A DNA stretch of 64,000 nucleotides from Eubacteriales bacterium (GCA_030539395.1 JAUNSC010000009.1:1-64000); one strand, 5' to 3'; numbered from the stretch's first letter, positions 17,390 to 26,635 are shown. The notes: generated from the sequence alone by a model not told the origin. Made by a program: numbers and translations.

Positions 17390-18997
17390 ATGAACCAAAG
17401 AAAAAAACATCTGATTCTTCCTCTTGCAATGCTGTTTGCAGCAGCTATGCCTATGCTGGCTCTCGCAGCTGAGGAAGCAGAGTACACTCCGGCTGTACAC
17501 GCTACATTCTGGGCTCTGGTTCCGCCTATCGTAGCAATTGCACTTGCCCTGATCACCAAGGAAGTTTACAGCTCTCTGTTTCTGGGAATTCTTGTGGGCT
17601 CCGTACTTTACTCGGGACTTAACTTTGAACTTGCCATCACCCATATGTTCCAGGAGGGATTTATCGGCGTCCTGTCTGACAGTTACAACGTGGGTATCCT
17701 CATCTTCCTTGTCATCCTGGGCGTAATTGTCTGTCTGATGAACAAGGCCGGCGGTTCTGCAGCTTTCGGACGTTTTGCTGCCGAAAGGATACACAGTCGT
17801 GTAGGCGCACAGCTTGCAACTATTTTACTTGGTATCCTGATCTTCATTGATGACTATTTTAACTGTCTGACAGTAGGAAGCGTTATGCGTCCTGTTACTG
17901 ACAAATTTAACGTATCCCGTGCAAAACTGGCATATCTGATTGATGCCACCGCTGCACCGGTCTGCATTATTGCACCGATTTCTTCCTGGGCTGCAGCCGT
18001 TACCGGATTCGTACCGGGGGAAAACGGTTTTTCCGTTTTTATCCGTGCTATTCCGTATAACTTCTATGCACTTTTAACCATTGTCATGATGGTTGGTCTT
18101 ACTGTGATGAAAGCTGATTTCGGCTCCATGAAAAAACACGAAGACAACGCAGTAAAGGGTGATCTGTTCACTACTCCGGGCCGTCCTTACGGTGAAGCAA
18201 CAGAAGAGACAACGGAGACAAAAGGTACTGTTGCAGATCTTCTGGTACCGATTCTCTCTCTGATCGTATGCTGTGTTATCGGTATGATCTACACCGGCGG
18301 TTTCTTCTCCGGTACAGATTTTGTAACATCATTCTCAAACAGTGACGCATCCCTGGGCCTGACTCTTGGAAGCTTCTTCGGACTTGTCATTACTGTTATT
18401 TTCTATCAGATCCGCCATGTCATGAATTTCTCTGACTGTATGGCATGTATCCCGGAAGGCTTTAAAGCCATGGTTCCGGCAATCCTGATCCTTACATTTG
18501 CATGGACACTGAAGGCAATGACAGACAGCCTTGGCGCTGCCGTATATGTGGCAGACGTGGTTAACGGCAGTGCTGAAAGCCTTGTAAAACTTCTGCCGGC
18601 TATCATTTTCCTGGTCGGATGTTTTCTGGCATTTGCAACCGGTACATCCTGGGGAACCTTCGGTATCCTGATTCCGATCGTGGTAAATGTATTTGCTGAA
18701 TCAAACCCGCAGCTTATGATCATCTCCATTTCTGCATGTATGGCAGGCGCAGTTTGCGGTGACCACTGTTCTCCGATTTCAGATACTACCATCATGGCAT
18801 CTGCCGGCGCCCAGTGCGAACATGTTAACCATGTTTCCACCCAGCTTCCCTATGCGGTTGTAGTTGCGGCAGTTTCCTTTGTTACTTATATTATTGCCGG
18901 TTTCTCACAGAGCGCATGGGTTTCTCTGCCGATTGGTATTGCCCTGATGCTGCTGGTATTGTTCTTTATCAAGACTCTGTCTAATCAGGAACAGTAA
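17390..18997 (+). CDS. NhaC-family antiporter, probable lysine transporter (LysW-type)
   Basis: A 535-residue polytopic protein of the NhaC Na+/H+ antiporter superfamily. The start is the ATG at 17390 with AAGGGA upstream. The N terminus has a signal-like hydrophobic helix (LPLAMLFAAAMPMLALA) followed by about a dozen further helices. Conserved polar segments include GILIFIDDYFNCLTVGSVM, ATGTSWGTFGI and GDHCSPISDTTIMAS. In Firmicutes, NhaC-type proteins under lysine riboswitches are predicted lysine importers (LysW). The riboswitch and terminator directly upstream support that role here, although NhaC proteins elsewhere move other solutes. Confidence 0.88.
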   Translation: MNQRKKHLILPLAMLFAAAMPMLALAAEEAEYTPAVHATFWALVPPIVAIALALITKEVYSSLFLGILVGSVLYSGLNFELAITHMFQEGFIGVLSDSYNVGILIFLVILGVIVCLMNKAGGSAAFGRFAAERIHSRVGAQLATILLGILIFIDDYFNCLTVGSVMRPVTDKFNVSRAKLAYLIDATAAPVCIIAPISSWAAAVTGFVPGENGFSVFIRAIPYNFYALLTIVMMVGLTVMKADFGSMKKHEDNAVKGDLFTTPGRPYGEATEETTETKGTVADLLVPILSLIVCCVIGMIYTGGFFSGTDFVTSFSNSDASLGLTLGSFFGLVITVIFYQIRHVMNFSDCMACIPEGFKAMVPAILILTFAWTLKAMTDSLGAAVYVADVVNGSAESLVKLLPAIIFLVGCFLAFATGTSWGTFGILIPIVVNVFAESNPQLMIISISACMAGAVCGDHCSPISDTTIMASAGAQCEHVNHVSTQLPYAVVVAAVSFVTYIIAGFSQSAWVSLPIGIALMLLVLFFIKTLSNQEQ

Positions 18998-19002
18998 TCA
19001 AT

Positions 19003-19039
19003 AAAATCCGGGATTCTCCTTGTTGGAATCCCGGATTTT
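19003..19039. terminator. Bidirectional terminator between the lysine carrier gene and DUF1622
   Basis: A 14-bp perfect stem: AAAATCCGGGATTC (19003-19016) and GAATCCCGGATTTT (19026-19039). A/T tracts on both sides serve the convergent genes. Confidence 0.9.
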
Positions 19040-19042
19040 AAT

Positions 19043-19378
19043 TTAATCTGTTTTCACTGTATTTTCTTTTTCTTCCTCTTTGATTTCCCAGTGTATCAGG
19101 AATGTAAGCGCCGCCCGAAGTGCAATAATTCCTGCAACAATGGCAATCTCACTCCATTCACGCACTACAACGGTACGAAGAATTTCACTTCCAAGCTTAA
19201 ATTCCAGACCCATCGCCAGCCCTTTTGCAAGATAAATTCTGGTATCCGGTTTTCGCATCACATATTTATATAAGCTTACCAGACTGGTACAGATAATAAT
19301 TCCTACACCGATATATTCAAAAATCAAGATCCCGCATTCTACCACATATTCCAACAGTGTTTTTAAAAGGTCCAACAT
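19043..19378 (-). CDS. DUF1622 membrane protein
   Basis: A 111-residue protein with about three hydrophobic segments (around residues 18-38, a central stretch with LAKGLAMGLEFKLGSEILR, and AIVAGIIALRAALTFLIHW), followed by a charged Glu/Lys tail. The pattern matches DUF1622, a family of small inner-membrane proteins of unknown function. It has its own promoter at 19422-19451 and a terminator immediately after its stop, so it is a single-gene unit next to the Ktr genes. Confidence 0.85.
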   Translation of the reverse strand: MLDLLKTLLEYVVECGILIFEYIGVGIIICTSLVSLYKYVMRKPDTRIYLAKGLAMGLEFKLGSEILRTVVVREWSEIAIVAGIIALRAALTFLIHWEIKEEEKENTVKTD

Positions 19379-19421
19379 TCGCTGTTTCCATCCTTATGGT
19401 TCGTAATATTCTTATATTAAT

Positions 19422-19451
19422 ACTATACAGACACCCCTGCATCATTGTCAA
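19422..19451 (-). promoter_or_regulatory. Sigma-A promoter of the DUF1622 gene
   Basis: On the minus strand TTGACA (19451-19446) and TATAGT (19427-19422) are spaced by 18 bp, 44 nt ahead of the start codon. Confidence 0.7.
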
Positions 19452-19499
19452 TGCCATTTTTCTGTTCCGGCGTAATGACATTCCTCCCTTCAGGTGTAT

Positions 19500-20147
19500 T
19501 TAAATGTGAAAGCATTTCTGCAAATCTCTGAACCTTCCAAGCACCATGATGGTCTCTCCTTCTGCCATCACCGTATCCGGCGTAATTGCCAGATCCAGCT
19601 TTCCGTTTTTCTTTACCCCCATAATATTTATATTATATTTTTTTCGGATATCAATCTTACCTATTGTCCGGCCGATCCACTCCCGGGGAATCTGCACTTC
19701 AAATATGGCATGATCACCGTCCAATTCCATATAATCGAGGATATGATCTGCGCTGTAACGAATAGCAGTCCATTTTGCAAGCTGTCTTTCCGGGTAAACC
19801 ACCTCATCCGCACCATTTCGCAGTAAAAACTTTGCCTGGACATCCCGCGATGCTCTGGATACAACCAGTTTTGCTCCCAGTTCCTTGAGAAGTGATGTTG
19901 TCTCCAGTGAACTCTGGAAATCATTCCCGATAGCGACAATACAGACATCAAAATTTCTGGTTCCCAATGACTCCAGAAAATCTGCATTTGTACTGTCACC
20001 AATCTGTGCATTCGTCACGAAAGGCAGCACTGCGTTTACCCGGTCCTCCACTTTATCAATGGCCATGACCTGATGTCCTAACTGGCTTAAATCCATGGCA
20101 ATATGTTTCCCAAATCTCCCAAGTCCTATCAAAAGTATTGATTTCAT
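19500..20147 (-). CDS. ktrA: Potassium uptake regulatory subunit (TrkA/KtrA, RCK)
   Basis: A 215-residue cytoplasmic gating subunit. The N-terminal RCK_N Rossmann fold starts with LLIGLGRFGKHIA and ends its second strand with AIDK (nucleotide-binding acidic residue). An RCK_C domain occupies about residues 135-212. It follows ktrB after 12 nt, making a KtrAB system that moves K+ with Na+ coupling in Firmicutes. RCK_C domains of this family can bind cyclic-di-AMP, which is known for the family but not visible here. Confidence 0.92.
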   Translation of the reverse strand: MKSILLIGLGRFGKHIAMDLSQLGHQVMAIDKVEDRVNAVLPFVTNAQIGDSTNADFLESLGTRNFDVCIVAIGNDFQSSLETTSLLKELGAKLVVSRASRDVQAKFLLRNGADEVVYPERQLAKWTAIRYSADHILDYMELDGDHAIFEVQIPREWIGRTIGKIDIRKKYNINIMGVKKNGKLDLAITPDTVMAEGETIMVLGRFRDLQKCFHI

Positions 20148-20159
20148 ACAGTTTCCCCT

Positions 20160-21494
20160 TTAACCCGTTGTTATTTTTTCCTGCGGCAGCATCGCTGTAC
20201 TTCTCCGTGTTCCCGATAATGCGGCAAAGATCAATGTCAACCCGCCCACTCTTCCAAAGAACATCAGCACAATCAAAATCACCTGCGATAATATCCCAAG
20301 TCCCGGCGTGATCCCCAGCGTCAATCCCACTGTGCCAATTGCAGATGCCGTTTCAAACAGGCATGTAAGCATGGGCAGTCCTTCATAAATACTGATGATC
20401 ACTCCACCTATACAGAACAGCGTAATATACATAAGAAAAATAGTCGCCGCATTTTTGACAACCTCATCACCAATCCTTCGTCCGAAAAAATGTGCATGAT
20501 CCTTTCTTTGAAAGGTAGCAATTGCCGTACCGGACAATACAGCAATCGTTGTTATTTTCATACCTCCGGCGGTAGACCCCGGAGATCCGCCAATCAGCAT
20601 TAATATAATGGTAATAAATTTCCCCGGTTCACTTAAACGGCTTAAATCTTCTGTATTAAAACCGGCTGTTCTCGGTGTAACCGCCTGAAATGCAGAGCTG
20701 ATAAATCTTTCAAAACCCGGCAATGACGAAAACTCAAAAAAGAAAAAATAGACTGCCGGAATCAAAAGAAGAATTGCTGTTGTGCAGAGAATAACTTTAC
20801 TCTGCATCCGGTATCGGCGCAGGTGGTGACGGTTTGCACGTATATCATCCCACGTCAGAAAACCGATACCTCCAATTATAATCAAGAGCATAATCGTAAT
20901 ATTTATAACCGGATTATCTGCATAAAAAGTGAGAGAGGAAAACGTTTCTTTCTCACCCATCAGGTCAAATCCTGCATTGCAGAAAGCTGATACCGAATGA
21001 AAAACCGCCATCCAAAGTCCGCGAATACCAAAGTCCCGGCAGAACACCGGCGCCATTACCACAGCCCCCGCCAGTTCCAGTACCAGTGTAATCTTTATAA
21101 TAAATACAGTCAGCCTTACGATTCCTCCCATTCTGGGAGCTGCGATCGCTTCCTGCATCGTACTTCGCTGCACCAGTGAAATCTTTCTTCCGGCAAGCAT
21201 CGCAAAGGATGCTGCAACTGTAATCACACCCATGCCGCCAATCTGGATCAAAAGCATAATGACGATCTGACCAAAAGGTGACCACCAGGTGGCCGTGTCA
21301 TGAAGTACAAGCCCGGTAACACAAACCGCTGAAACAGCTGTAAACAGGCTGTCAAGGAACGGCACAGCGTGTCCTTCCCGGCTGGAAATCGGAAGCATCA
21401 AAACAAAAGCTCCAAATAATATCACACATAAAAAACCGAAAATAATGATCTGAAAAGAGCTCATTTTTCTGATTCGCCCAATCACTTTATTCAT
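20160..21494 (-). CDS. ktrB: Potassium uptake membrane subunit (TrkH/KtrB)
   Basis: A 444-residue channel-like protein with four repeated M1-P-M2 units. The pore-loop segments are recognisable: AVCVTGLVL, FCNAGFDLMG, TPRTAGFNTE and AIGTVGLTLG. A second helix-breaking stretch (LMLIGGSPGSTAGGMK) matches the intramembrane gate loop. It works with ktrA directly downstream. The promoter at 21536-21564 gives a leader too short for the ydaO-type cyclic-di-AMP riboswitch often found upstream of such genes. Confidence 0.93.
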   Translation of the reverse strand: MNKVIGRIRKMSSFQIIIFGFLCVILFGAFVLMLPISSREGHAVPFLDSLFTAVSAVCVTGLVLHDTATWWSPFGQIVIMLLIQIGGMGVITVAASFAMLAGRKISLVQRSTMQEAIAAPRMGGIVRLTVFIIKITLVLELAGAVVMAPVFCRDFGIRGLWMAVFHSVSAFCNAGFDLMGEKETFSSLTFYADNPVINITIMLLIIIGGIGFLTWDDIRANRHHLRRYRMQSKVILCTTAILLLIPAVYFFFFEFSSLPGFERFISSAFQAVTPRTAGFNTEDLSRLSEPGKFITIILMLIGGSPGSTAGGMKITTIAVLSGTAIATFQRKDHAHFFGRRIGDEVVKNAATIFLMYITLFCIGGVIISIYEGLPMLTCLFETASAIGTVGLTLGITPGLGILSQVILIVLMFFGRVGGLTLIFAALSGTRRSTAMLPQEKITTG

Positions 21495-21535
21495 TTTGGC
21501 AATGCCTCCTCTACATCTCTTTATTTTATCTTAAT

Positions 21536-21564
21536 AATATAACAAAATACATAAAAAATGTAAA
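21536..21564 (-). promoter_or_regulatory. Sigma-A promoter of ktrBA
   Basis: On the minus strand TTTACA (21564-21559) and TATATT (21541-21536) with 17-bp spacing lie about 40 nt upstream of ktrB, which has an AGGAGG site. Confidence 0.7.
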
Positions 21565-21607
21565 AGAGTATTTCAATCAATATTAAATCCGCTTAAAGAA
21601 CCCTTTT

Positions 21608-22372
21608 CTACAACACGGAATCAACCAAAACCTTTGTATAATCCGTTTTCGGATAGTTAATAATCTCATCCGGTGTACCCATCTCTACTACTTTTCCGTG
21701 GTATAAAACAAGTACATGTTCGCAAAATGCCTGTACCAATGCCAGATCATGGCATATCAACAGGAAAGACAATTTTCGTTTTTTCTTTAAATCAATCAAA
21801 AGTTCTAATATCTGTTTCTGGACCGTTACATCCAGTGCACTGGTAGCCTCATCACAGATCAGCAGCGCCGGATCCACTGCCAATGCCCTTGCGATGGCCG
21901 CTCTCTGACATTGACCACCGCTGACCTGATGGGGATACCGGTCGGCATACTCTGCCGGAAGGCCGCAAAGTGCAAGCAGTTCTTCTACTTTTTTGCGTGT
22001 CTCTGTCCTGCTGATTCCCTGGTTTCTCAGGCTCTCTCCGATTCCATCTCCCAAAGTACGCCGCGGGTCAAAGGATTCCATGGGCATCTGAAATACCATC
22101 TGTATTTCTTTATATGTGTCCCGAAGTTCTTTTCCCTTTACATGGGTGATATCTTTTCCCAACAGAGTAATCTTTCCTTCTGTTACATCTAAAAGATGAG
22201 TAATCATCTTAGCAATAGTGCTTTTGCCGGAACCGGATTCTCCCACAATTCCAAGGCATTCTCCTCTTTCCAATTTAAAACTCACGTCATCCACTGCCGT
22301 AAAAGATTTTTTATTCGCCGTAAACACCTTCTTCAAATGTTCCACTTCTAATATTGTGTCTGCCATCTGCAA
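21608..22372 (-). CDS. Peptide/nickel ABC importer ATPase (second, OppF/DppF-type)
   Basis: A 254-residue ATPase with Walker A GESGSGKST, Q-loop VFQMPMESFDPRRTL, signature VSGGQCQRAA (Gly-Gln-Cys instead of the usual Gly-Gln-Gln/Arg), Walker B LLICDEATSALD and an H-loop histidine in LLICHDLALV. It lacks the long C-terminal oligopeptide/Fe-S extension of larger OppF proteins. It is the last gene of a five-gene importer operon, 15 nt after its partner ATPase. The substrate class is set by the binding protein and is not resolved. Confidence 0.9.
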   Translation of the reverse strand: MQMADTILEVEHLKKVFTANKKSFTAVDDVSFKLERGECLGIVGESGSGKSTIAKMITHLLDVTEGKITLLGKDITHVKGKELRDTYKEIQMVFQMPMESFDPRRTLGDGIGESLRNQGISRTETRKKVEELLALCGLPAEYADRYPHQVSGGQCQRAAIARALAVDPALLICDEATSALDVTVQKQILELLIDLKKKRKLSFLLICHDLALVQAFCEHVLVLYHGKVVEMGTPDEIINYPKTDYTKVLVDSVL

Positions 22373-22387
22373 TCCTCCAAATATCTT

Positions 22388-23176
22388 TTAAGCCGTGTGC
22401 CGTTTCAAGTGAAGAACGGAATTCATAAGTACCCGGGTATATTCGTTCCCGGAATTCTTCAGAACATGTTCTGTTTCCCCGTAATCCATCATTTCACCAT
22501 CTTTCAAAACCAGAACTTTATCCGCCATTACACTAACTACACCAATGTTGTGAGTCACCAGGATCATCGCTGTATTATATTCATCCCGCATCAGTTTCAT
22601 TTCTTTTACCACCTGAGCCTGGACAGTCACATCCAGGGCACTTGTCGGCTCATCTGCCAGTAAGAGAGCCGGTTTCATCATCATAGCCGCACAGATTCCC
22701 ACACGCTGATTCATCCCTCCGGATAATTCAAAAGGATAACTGTCCAGCACACGCTGATAGTCTGTCAATCCGATTTTCATCATCAATTCACCGACACGTT
22801 GATAAGCTTCACTCTTTGAAATACGCTCATGCTCTGAAATACTTTCATAAATCTGGGCACCCACCGTACGGATAGGACACAGTGAAGCTTTGCAGTCCTG
22901 AAATACCATACCGATTTCCGGACCAGGAAGTTTTCTCTGTTCCCGCTCCGGCATGTCCACCACATTTTTGCCTTTATAATAAATATCACCTCTTGTCACC
23001 ATACCGCCCGGGCCAAGAAGGCCAATTACTGCCTTAATGATGGTACTCTTTCCGCTGCCGGATTCTCCTACAATACCCAGGATTTCTCCCTGATCCAGTG
23101 TGAAACAGACATCCCTGACAACGTCCTTCCCGTTATAGCTGATAGTGACATGTTCTGCCCGCAACAATGGTTCCAT
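22388..23176 (-). CDS. Peptide/nickel ABC importer ATPase (first, OppD/DppD-type)
   Basis: A 262-residue ATPase with Walker A GESGSGKST, Q-loop VFQDCKASLCPIRTVG, signature LSGGMNQRVG, Walker B LLLADEPTSALD and the H-loop VTHNIGVV. It is shorter than classical OppD (about 320 residues) and ends shortly after the regulatory D-loop region, as in NikD. It forms a heterodimer with the ATPase encoded 15 nt downstream and couples to the two permeases of the same operon. Confidence 0.9.
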   Translation of the reverse strand: MEPLLRAEHVTISYNGKDVVRDVCFTLDQGEILGIVGESGSGKSTIIKAVIGLLGPGGMVTRGDIYYKGKNVVDMPEREQRKLPGPEIGMVFQDCKASLCPIRTVGAQIYESISEHERISKSEAYQRVGELMMKIGLTDYQRVLDSYPFELSGGMNQRVGICAAMMMKPALLLADEPTSALDVTVQAQVVKEMKLMRDEYNTAMILVTHNIGVVSVMADKVLVLKDGEMMDYGETEHVLKNSGNEYTRVLMNSVLHLKRHTA

Positions 23177-23187
23177 AGTAAAACTCC

Positions 23188-24738
23188 TTACTGCACATCC
23201 AGATCAGCTGTGATTTCATAGTAATCACACGGATGAGCCGCCATACCTGTCACATTTGCCTTTGTAACAATGCCCATATTCAGATGAGATACGAAAAATA
23301 TTGCACTTTCATCCAGCATTGCCTGCTGCATCTGAACAGCAATCTCACCCCTCCTGGTCTTGTCAAATTCCTGATGAAGTTTCTCATACAGTTCTTCTAC
23401 TGCATCAATCTTATGATTAGAACGGTTCTTTGCAGAATTCTCCAGAGCGCAGGTAGTAAAGAAATACTCTGGATCACCTGTAGGTGCTGTTGTGAGAGAG
23501 CTTACATAAATATCATATGCACCCGATTCTGCAATGCTCAAATGATCCTCTGTATTATTAACATCCACTTCTATACCGATATCTTTCAGAGTTGCCTGGG
23601 CATATTCTGCAAGCTTCGGCTGTTCCAGGCGCCCCGGATAGGTAAGCCAGCGAACTGCCAGTTTCTGTCCGTCTTTCTCTCTGTATCCGTCGCCATCCGT
23701 ATCGATCCAGCCTGCTTCTTCCAGAATAGCCTTTGCCCCTTCCGGATCATAATCCGGAGCTGTTACTGCCTCATTACCATAGCTGAAACTGCTGGGAAAC
23801 GCTGCCTTTGCCGGGATACCGCGTCCTTCCATCAACACCGTACAGAATCCTTCTCTGTCGATGCCCATTGTAATTGCTTTACGCACTGCTTCATCCTGCA
23901 CGATTTCAGAATCATAATTGAACTGACCAAAGAAGCAGCGGCTGGTGGCACAGGAATTGATCGTGTACTCCGGATTGCCGTCAAACAATGCATAGCTGTC
24001 ATACGACAAGCCATATGTTCCCTGAATATATCCGGTCTGCAGGGATGCCGCCAGAGAACTTGCATCGCTGAATGTCTTTACAATTACATTGTCTACTTTT
24101 ACATCGCCGCCCCAGTAATTTTCATTCTTTATCAGATCAATCTGCGTCTCTGTCACATTCGTTGCAATGTACGGACCTGTTCCCGCAACATTTGCAGTTC
24201 CTGCGGAATCGCCTTCTACTCCGTCCGTACCGTACTGCATATCAATGATGGCTCCATAAGGATCACCAAGATAATTAATGATAGCCGGACACGGCTCTGT
24301 TGTATGAATCGTGATAGACATTTCATCGGCTTCAATGCTCTCAATCTTCATATCACCGGGAGCACGGTCGTGAACTGCCAAAAGATGATCCAGACACTCT
24401 TTCACCGCCTCTCCATCCATTGCCCGTCCGCTGGAAAAAGTCACACCCTCACGAAGATTAATTTTTACAGTAGTATCATCCACAAATTCATAATCCGCAG
24501 CAAGCCACGGTTCTAACTCCATATTGTCATTGTACTTAAACAATGTCTCACCCACACCATAACGAAGCGCACTCCACCCGGAATAATTATTGTGAGGATT
24601 CAGTCCCTCATCCCCCATCTGCACACCATAGCCTGTAGTGCCATAAACAAATGTTTTTCCTTCCGCCAATACCGCCGCGCTCATAATTCCTCCGGCCACG
24701 GCACAAAAAAGTAATGCTGTTATCAACTGTTTCTTCAT
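23188..24738 (-). CDS. Extracellular solute-binding protein, family 5 (peptide/nickel type)
   Basis: A 516-residue SBP_bac_5 protein. The N terminus is a classic hydrophobic signal (residues 4-25) ending in AVLA-EG, a type I signal peptidase site. The only cysteine in it (C12, LLFC) does not fit a lipobox. Domain features include LNPHNNYSG, the family segment VKINLREGVTFSSGRAMDGEAVK, and the C-terminal dyad helix region. The product would then not be lipid-anchored, unusual for a Gram-positive ABC importer. It is third in the operon, preceded by a hairpin at 24776-24830. Peptides, nickel chelates or other ligands are all possible. Confidence 0.88.
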   Translation of the reverse strand: MKKQLITALLFCAVAGGIMSAAVLAEGKTFVYGTTGYGVQMGDEGLNPHNNYSGWSALRYGVGETLFKYNDNMELEPWLAADYEFVDDTTVKINLREGVTFSSGRAMDGEAVKECLDHLLAVHDRAPGDMKIESIEADEMSITIHTTEPCPAIINYLGDPYGAIIDMQYGTDGVEGDSAGTANVAGTGPYIATNVTETQIDLIKNENYWGGDVKVDNVIVKTFSDASSLAASLQTGYIQGTYGLSYDSYALFDGNPEYTINSCATSRCFFGQFNYDSEIVQDEAVRKAITMGIDREGFCTVLMEGRGIPAKAAFPSSFSYGNEAVTAPDYDPEGAKAILEEAGWIDTDGDGYREKDGQKLAVRWLTYPGRLEQPKLAEYAQATLKDIGIEVDVNNTEDHLSIAESGAYDIYVSSLTTAPTGDPEYFFTTCALENSAKNRSNHKIDAVEELYEKLHQEFDKTRRGEIAVQMQQAMLDESAIFFVSHLNMGIVTKANVTGMAAHPCDYYEITADLDVQ

Positions 24739-24775
24739 AATTTTCCCACGCCTTTCATCTTTTTCTGAAGTCTTT

Positions 24776-24830
24776 TATATAATGAGTTGCCGGAAAATGA
24801 CAATATGCAATTACTGCCAGCCATTATATA
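24776..24830 (-). repeat. Inverted repeat between the permease genes and the binding-protein gene
   Basis: Perfect 9-bp arms TATATAATG and CATTATATA lie 37 bp apart in the only sizeable gap (92 bp) of the importer operon. Such intra-operon hairpins often protect or shorten mRNA and so raise the binding protein relative to the permeases. The function here is inferred. Confidence 0.45.
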
Positions 24831-25694
24831 CTATCTGCCGCTTCTTTCCTTAGGATCCATGTAATCCCGGACAGTATCACCCAGCAGGTTAAAAATCATA
24901 ACCGTTACAAAAATCGCTCCGCCCGGAGCCAGAACCATCCATGGAGCCGTCTGAAGCATGACCCGGCCATCACTGATCATACTTCCCCATTCGGCCATTG
25001 GCGGTTTTACACCCAGTCCAAGGAAAGAGAGGCCTGCCAGCTCCATCATCATAGTTCCGATATCCAAAACTGCTGTAACGAGTATCGGACCTGCAATATT
25101 CGGCAAAATATGTTTTACCAAAAGCCTGGGTGTGCTGCTTCCCGATAATCTTGCAGCCATTAAATACGGTGAATCTTTTTGTGCCAGGGTAAGTCCTCTG
25201 GCAAGTCTTGCAAACTTTGGCCACCCGATAGCTGCCAGAGCAATAATGGCATTTTGAACCCCGCCGCCCAGCACTCCGGCAACCGCCAGCGCAAATACAA
25301 GACTTGGAAATGCCAAAAATAAATCAGAAATGCGCATCAAAACCGTATCCACTTTTCCGCCGCTCCAGCCGCATATGATACCGATTATTGTACCGGTTAC
25401 CGTAACCACTGCCACCAGAACAAGTGTTGCAAAAATACTGGTGGTACTTCCCATAATAACTCTGGAAAGCATATCACGCCCGTATCTGTCTGTTCCCAGG
25501 ATATGCGCCGGCCCCGGAGGTTTCTGCGCCTGCAATAAATCCTGTGCATAGGGATCATATGGGCAGAGATACTTTGCAAATACAGCAACCGCCAGTAAAA
25601 CCGCAGCCAATACAACCAGAAAAATCAGTTTTGTCTTAATATAATTTTTCCTGATTTTCTGCCGGCGAACCGTTATCCGTTTTATATCGCTCAT
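24831..25694 (-). CDS. ABC importer permease, DppC/NikC type
   Basis: A 287-residue permease with an N-terminal cytoplasmic tail, the OppC_N helix (LIFLVVLAAVLLAVAVFA) and about five further helices. It contains the marker stretch HILGTDRYGRDMLSRV and the EAA-like coupling loop (AARLSGSSTPRLLVKHILPN). Its start overlaps the end of the partner permease by 4 nt (ATGA-type coupling). It is co-transcribed with the rest of the importer. Confidence 0.92.
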   Translation of the reverse strand: MSDIKRITVRRQKIRKNYIKTKLIFLVVLAAVLLAVAVFAKYLCPYDPYAQDLLQAQKPPGPAHILGTDRYGRDMLSRVIMGSTTSIFATLVLVAVVTVTGTIIGIICGWSGGKVDTVLMRISDLFLAFPSLVFALAVAGVLGGGVQNAIIALAAIGWPKFARLARGLTLAQKDSPYLMAARLSGSSTPRLLVKHILPNIAGPILVTAVLDIGTMMMELAGLSFLGLGVKPPMAEWGSMISDGRVMLQTAPWMVLAPGGAIFVTVMIFNLLGDTVRDYMDPKERSGR

Positions 25695-26635
25695 GCTCCG
25701 TCACCTCCCAGTCTGACACGGGGATCCAGGTAATGATAGATAATATCCGTAATCAAATTTACAGCCACATAAATAATTGCCATCCAGGCAACATATGCCT
25801 GAATAATCGGATAGTCACGCATGGTAATTGCATCTACAGCGAGTTTTCCGACACCGTCCCACATAAAAATATTTTCAACAATTGCGGTTCCACCCAAAAG
25901 ACTTCCAATAGAAAGTGCAAGCAGTGTAATAATCGTCAGCATGGAGGATTTCATTACACTTTTCCAGATAATTACGGATCCCCGTACTCCCCGTGCCCTT
26001 GCACCTGCCACATAGTCGCTGTTTAATTCCTCCAGAACTGTAGCTCTGATCTGTCTTGTATATTTAGATGCCATGGATATCGTCAGTGTCAGTGCAGGCA
26101 GCACCAGGCTGAGTGCCAGATTATCTGTAGTAATAACCGGAAGCAGCCGCATCTTTATAGAAAGAAAATACATTAATACCAATGCCGCAAAAAAGTTTGG
26201 CATAGAATTTCCGATAAAACTCATGAATCGTATCAGATAATCTATCCATCTATTCTGCTTTATCGCCGACAAAATCCCCAGCGGAACCGCGATCAGAACC
26301 GTTAGAATAATGGAAGATAATGTCAGAAGCAATGTGGAAGGAAGTTTCGATACAAACATTTCAAATACGTCTTTATGAGATACATAACTTTTACCCATAT
26401 CACCTGTAAGCATCCCACCAAGCCAATTTGCATACTGGACCAGAAACGGTTTATCAAGTCCATACTCCGCTTTCGTTTTATCGATAATTTCCTGCGGAAC
26501 TGCTGTACCAGCATTTTCATACATATAGGTAACCGCATCACCGCCTGCCAACCGCATCATAGCAAAAGACAAAAACGTAATTCCGATTAAAACAGGAATC
26601 ATCTGCAGCAGTCTTTTCGCAATGTACTTGCCCAT
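25691..26635 (-). CDS. ABC importer permease, DppB/NikB type
   Basis: A 314-residue, six-helix permease. It begins MGKYIAKRLLQMIPVLIGITF as is typical of DppB/NikB, and shows LDKPFLVQYANWLGGMLTGDMG and the coupling motif around YVAGARARGVRGSVIIWKSVM. It is the first gene of the importer operon (permease, permease, binding protein, two ATPases), with a promoter at 26711-26739 and an AAGGA-type ribosome site. Confidence 0.92.
   Translation of the reverse strand: MGKYIAKRLLQMIPVLIGITFLSFAMMRLAGGDAVTYMYENAGTAVPQEIIDKTKAEYGLDKPFLVQYANWLGGMLTGDMGKSYVSHKDVFEMFVSKLPSTLLLTLSSIILTVLIAVPLGILSAIKQNRWIDYLIRFMSFIGNSMPNFFAALVLMYFLSIKMRLLPVITTDNLALSLVLPALTLTISMASKYTRQIRATVLEELNSDYVAGARARGVRGSVIIWKSVMKSSMLTIITLLALSIGSLLGGTAIVENIFMWDGVGKLAVDAITMRDYPIIQAYVAWMAIIYVAVNLITDIIYHYLDPRVRLGGDGA

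Noticed and set aside
21495..21607. Cyclic-di-AMP (ydaO) riboswitch before ktrB
   Set aside because: The distance from the promoter to the start is far too short for this aptamer and its core motifs are absent.
23233..24516. Plus-strand ORF of 427 codons opposite the binding-protein gene
   Set aside because: Antisense shadow rich in Cys/Ile/His, with no ribosome site or family features.
21608..26635. Specific assignment of the importer to nickel
   Set aside because: The gene set fits the broad peptide/nickel class, but neither the binding protein nor the leader shows nickel-specific features, so only the class is given.
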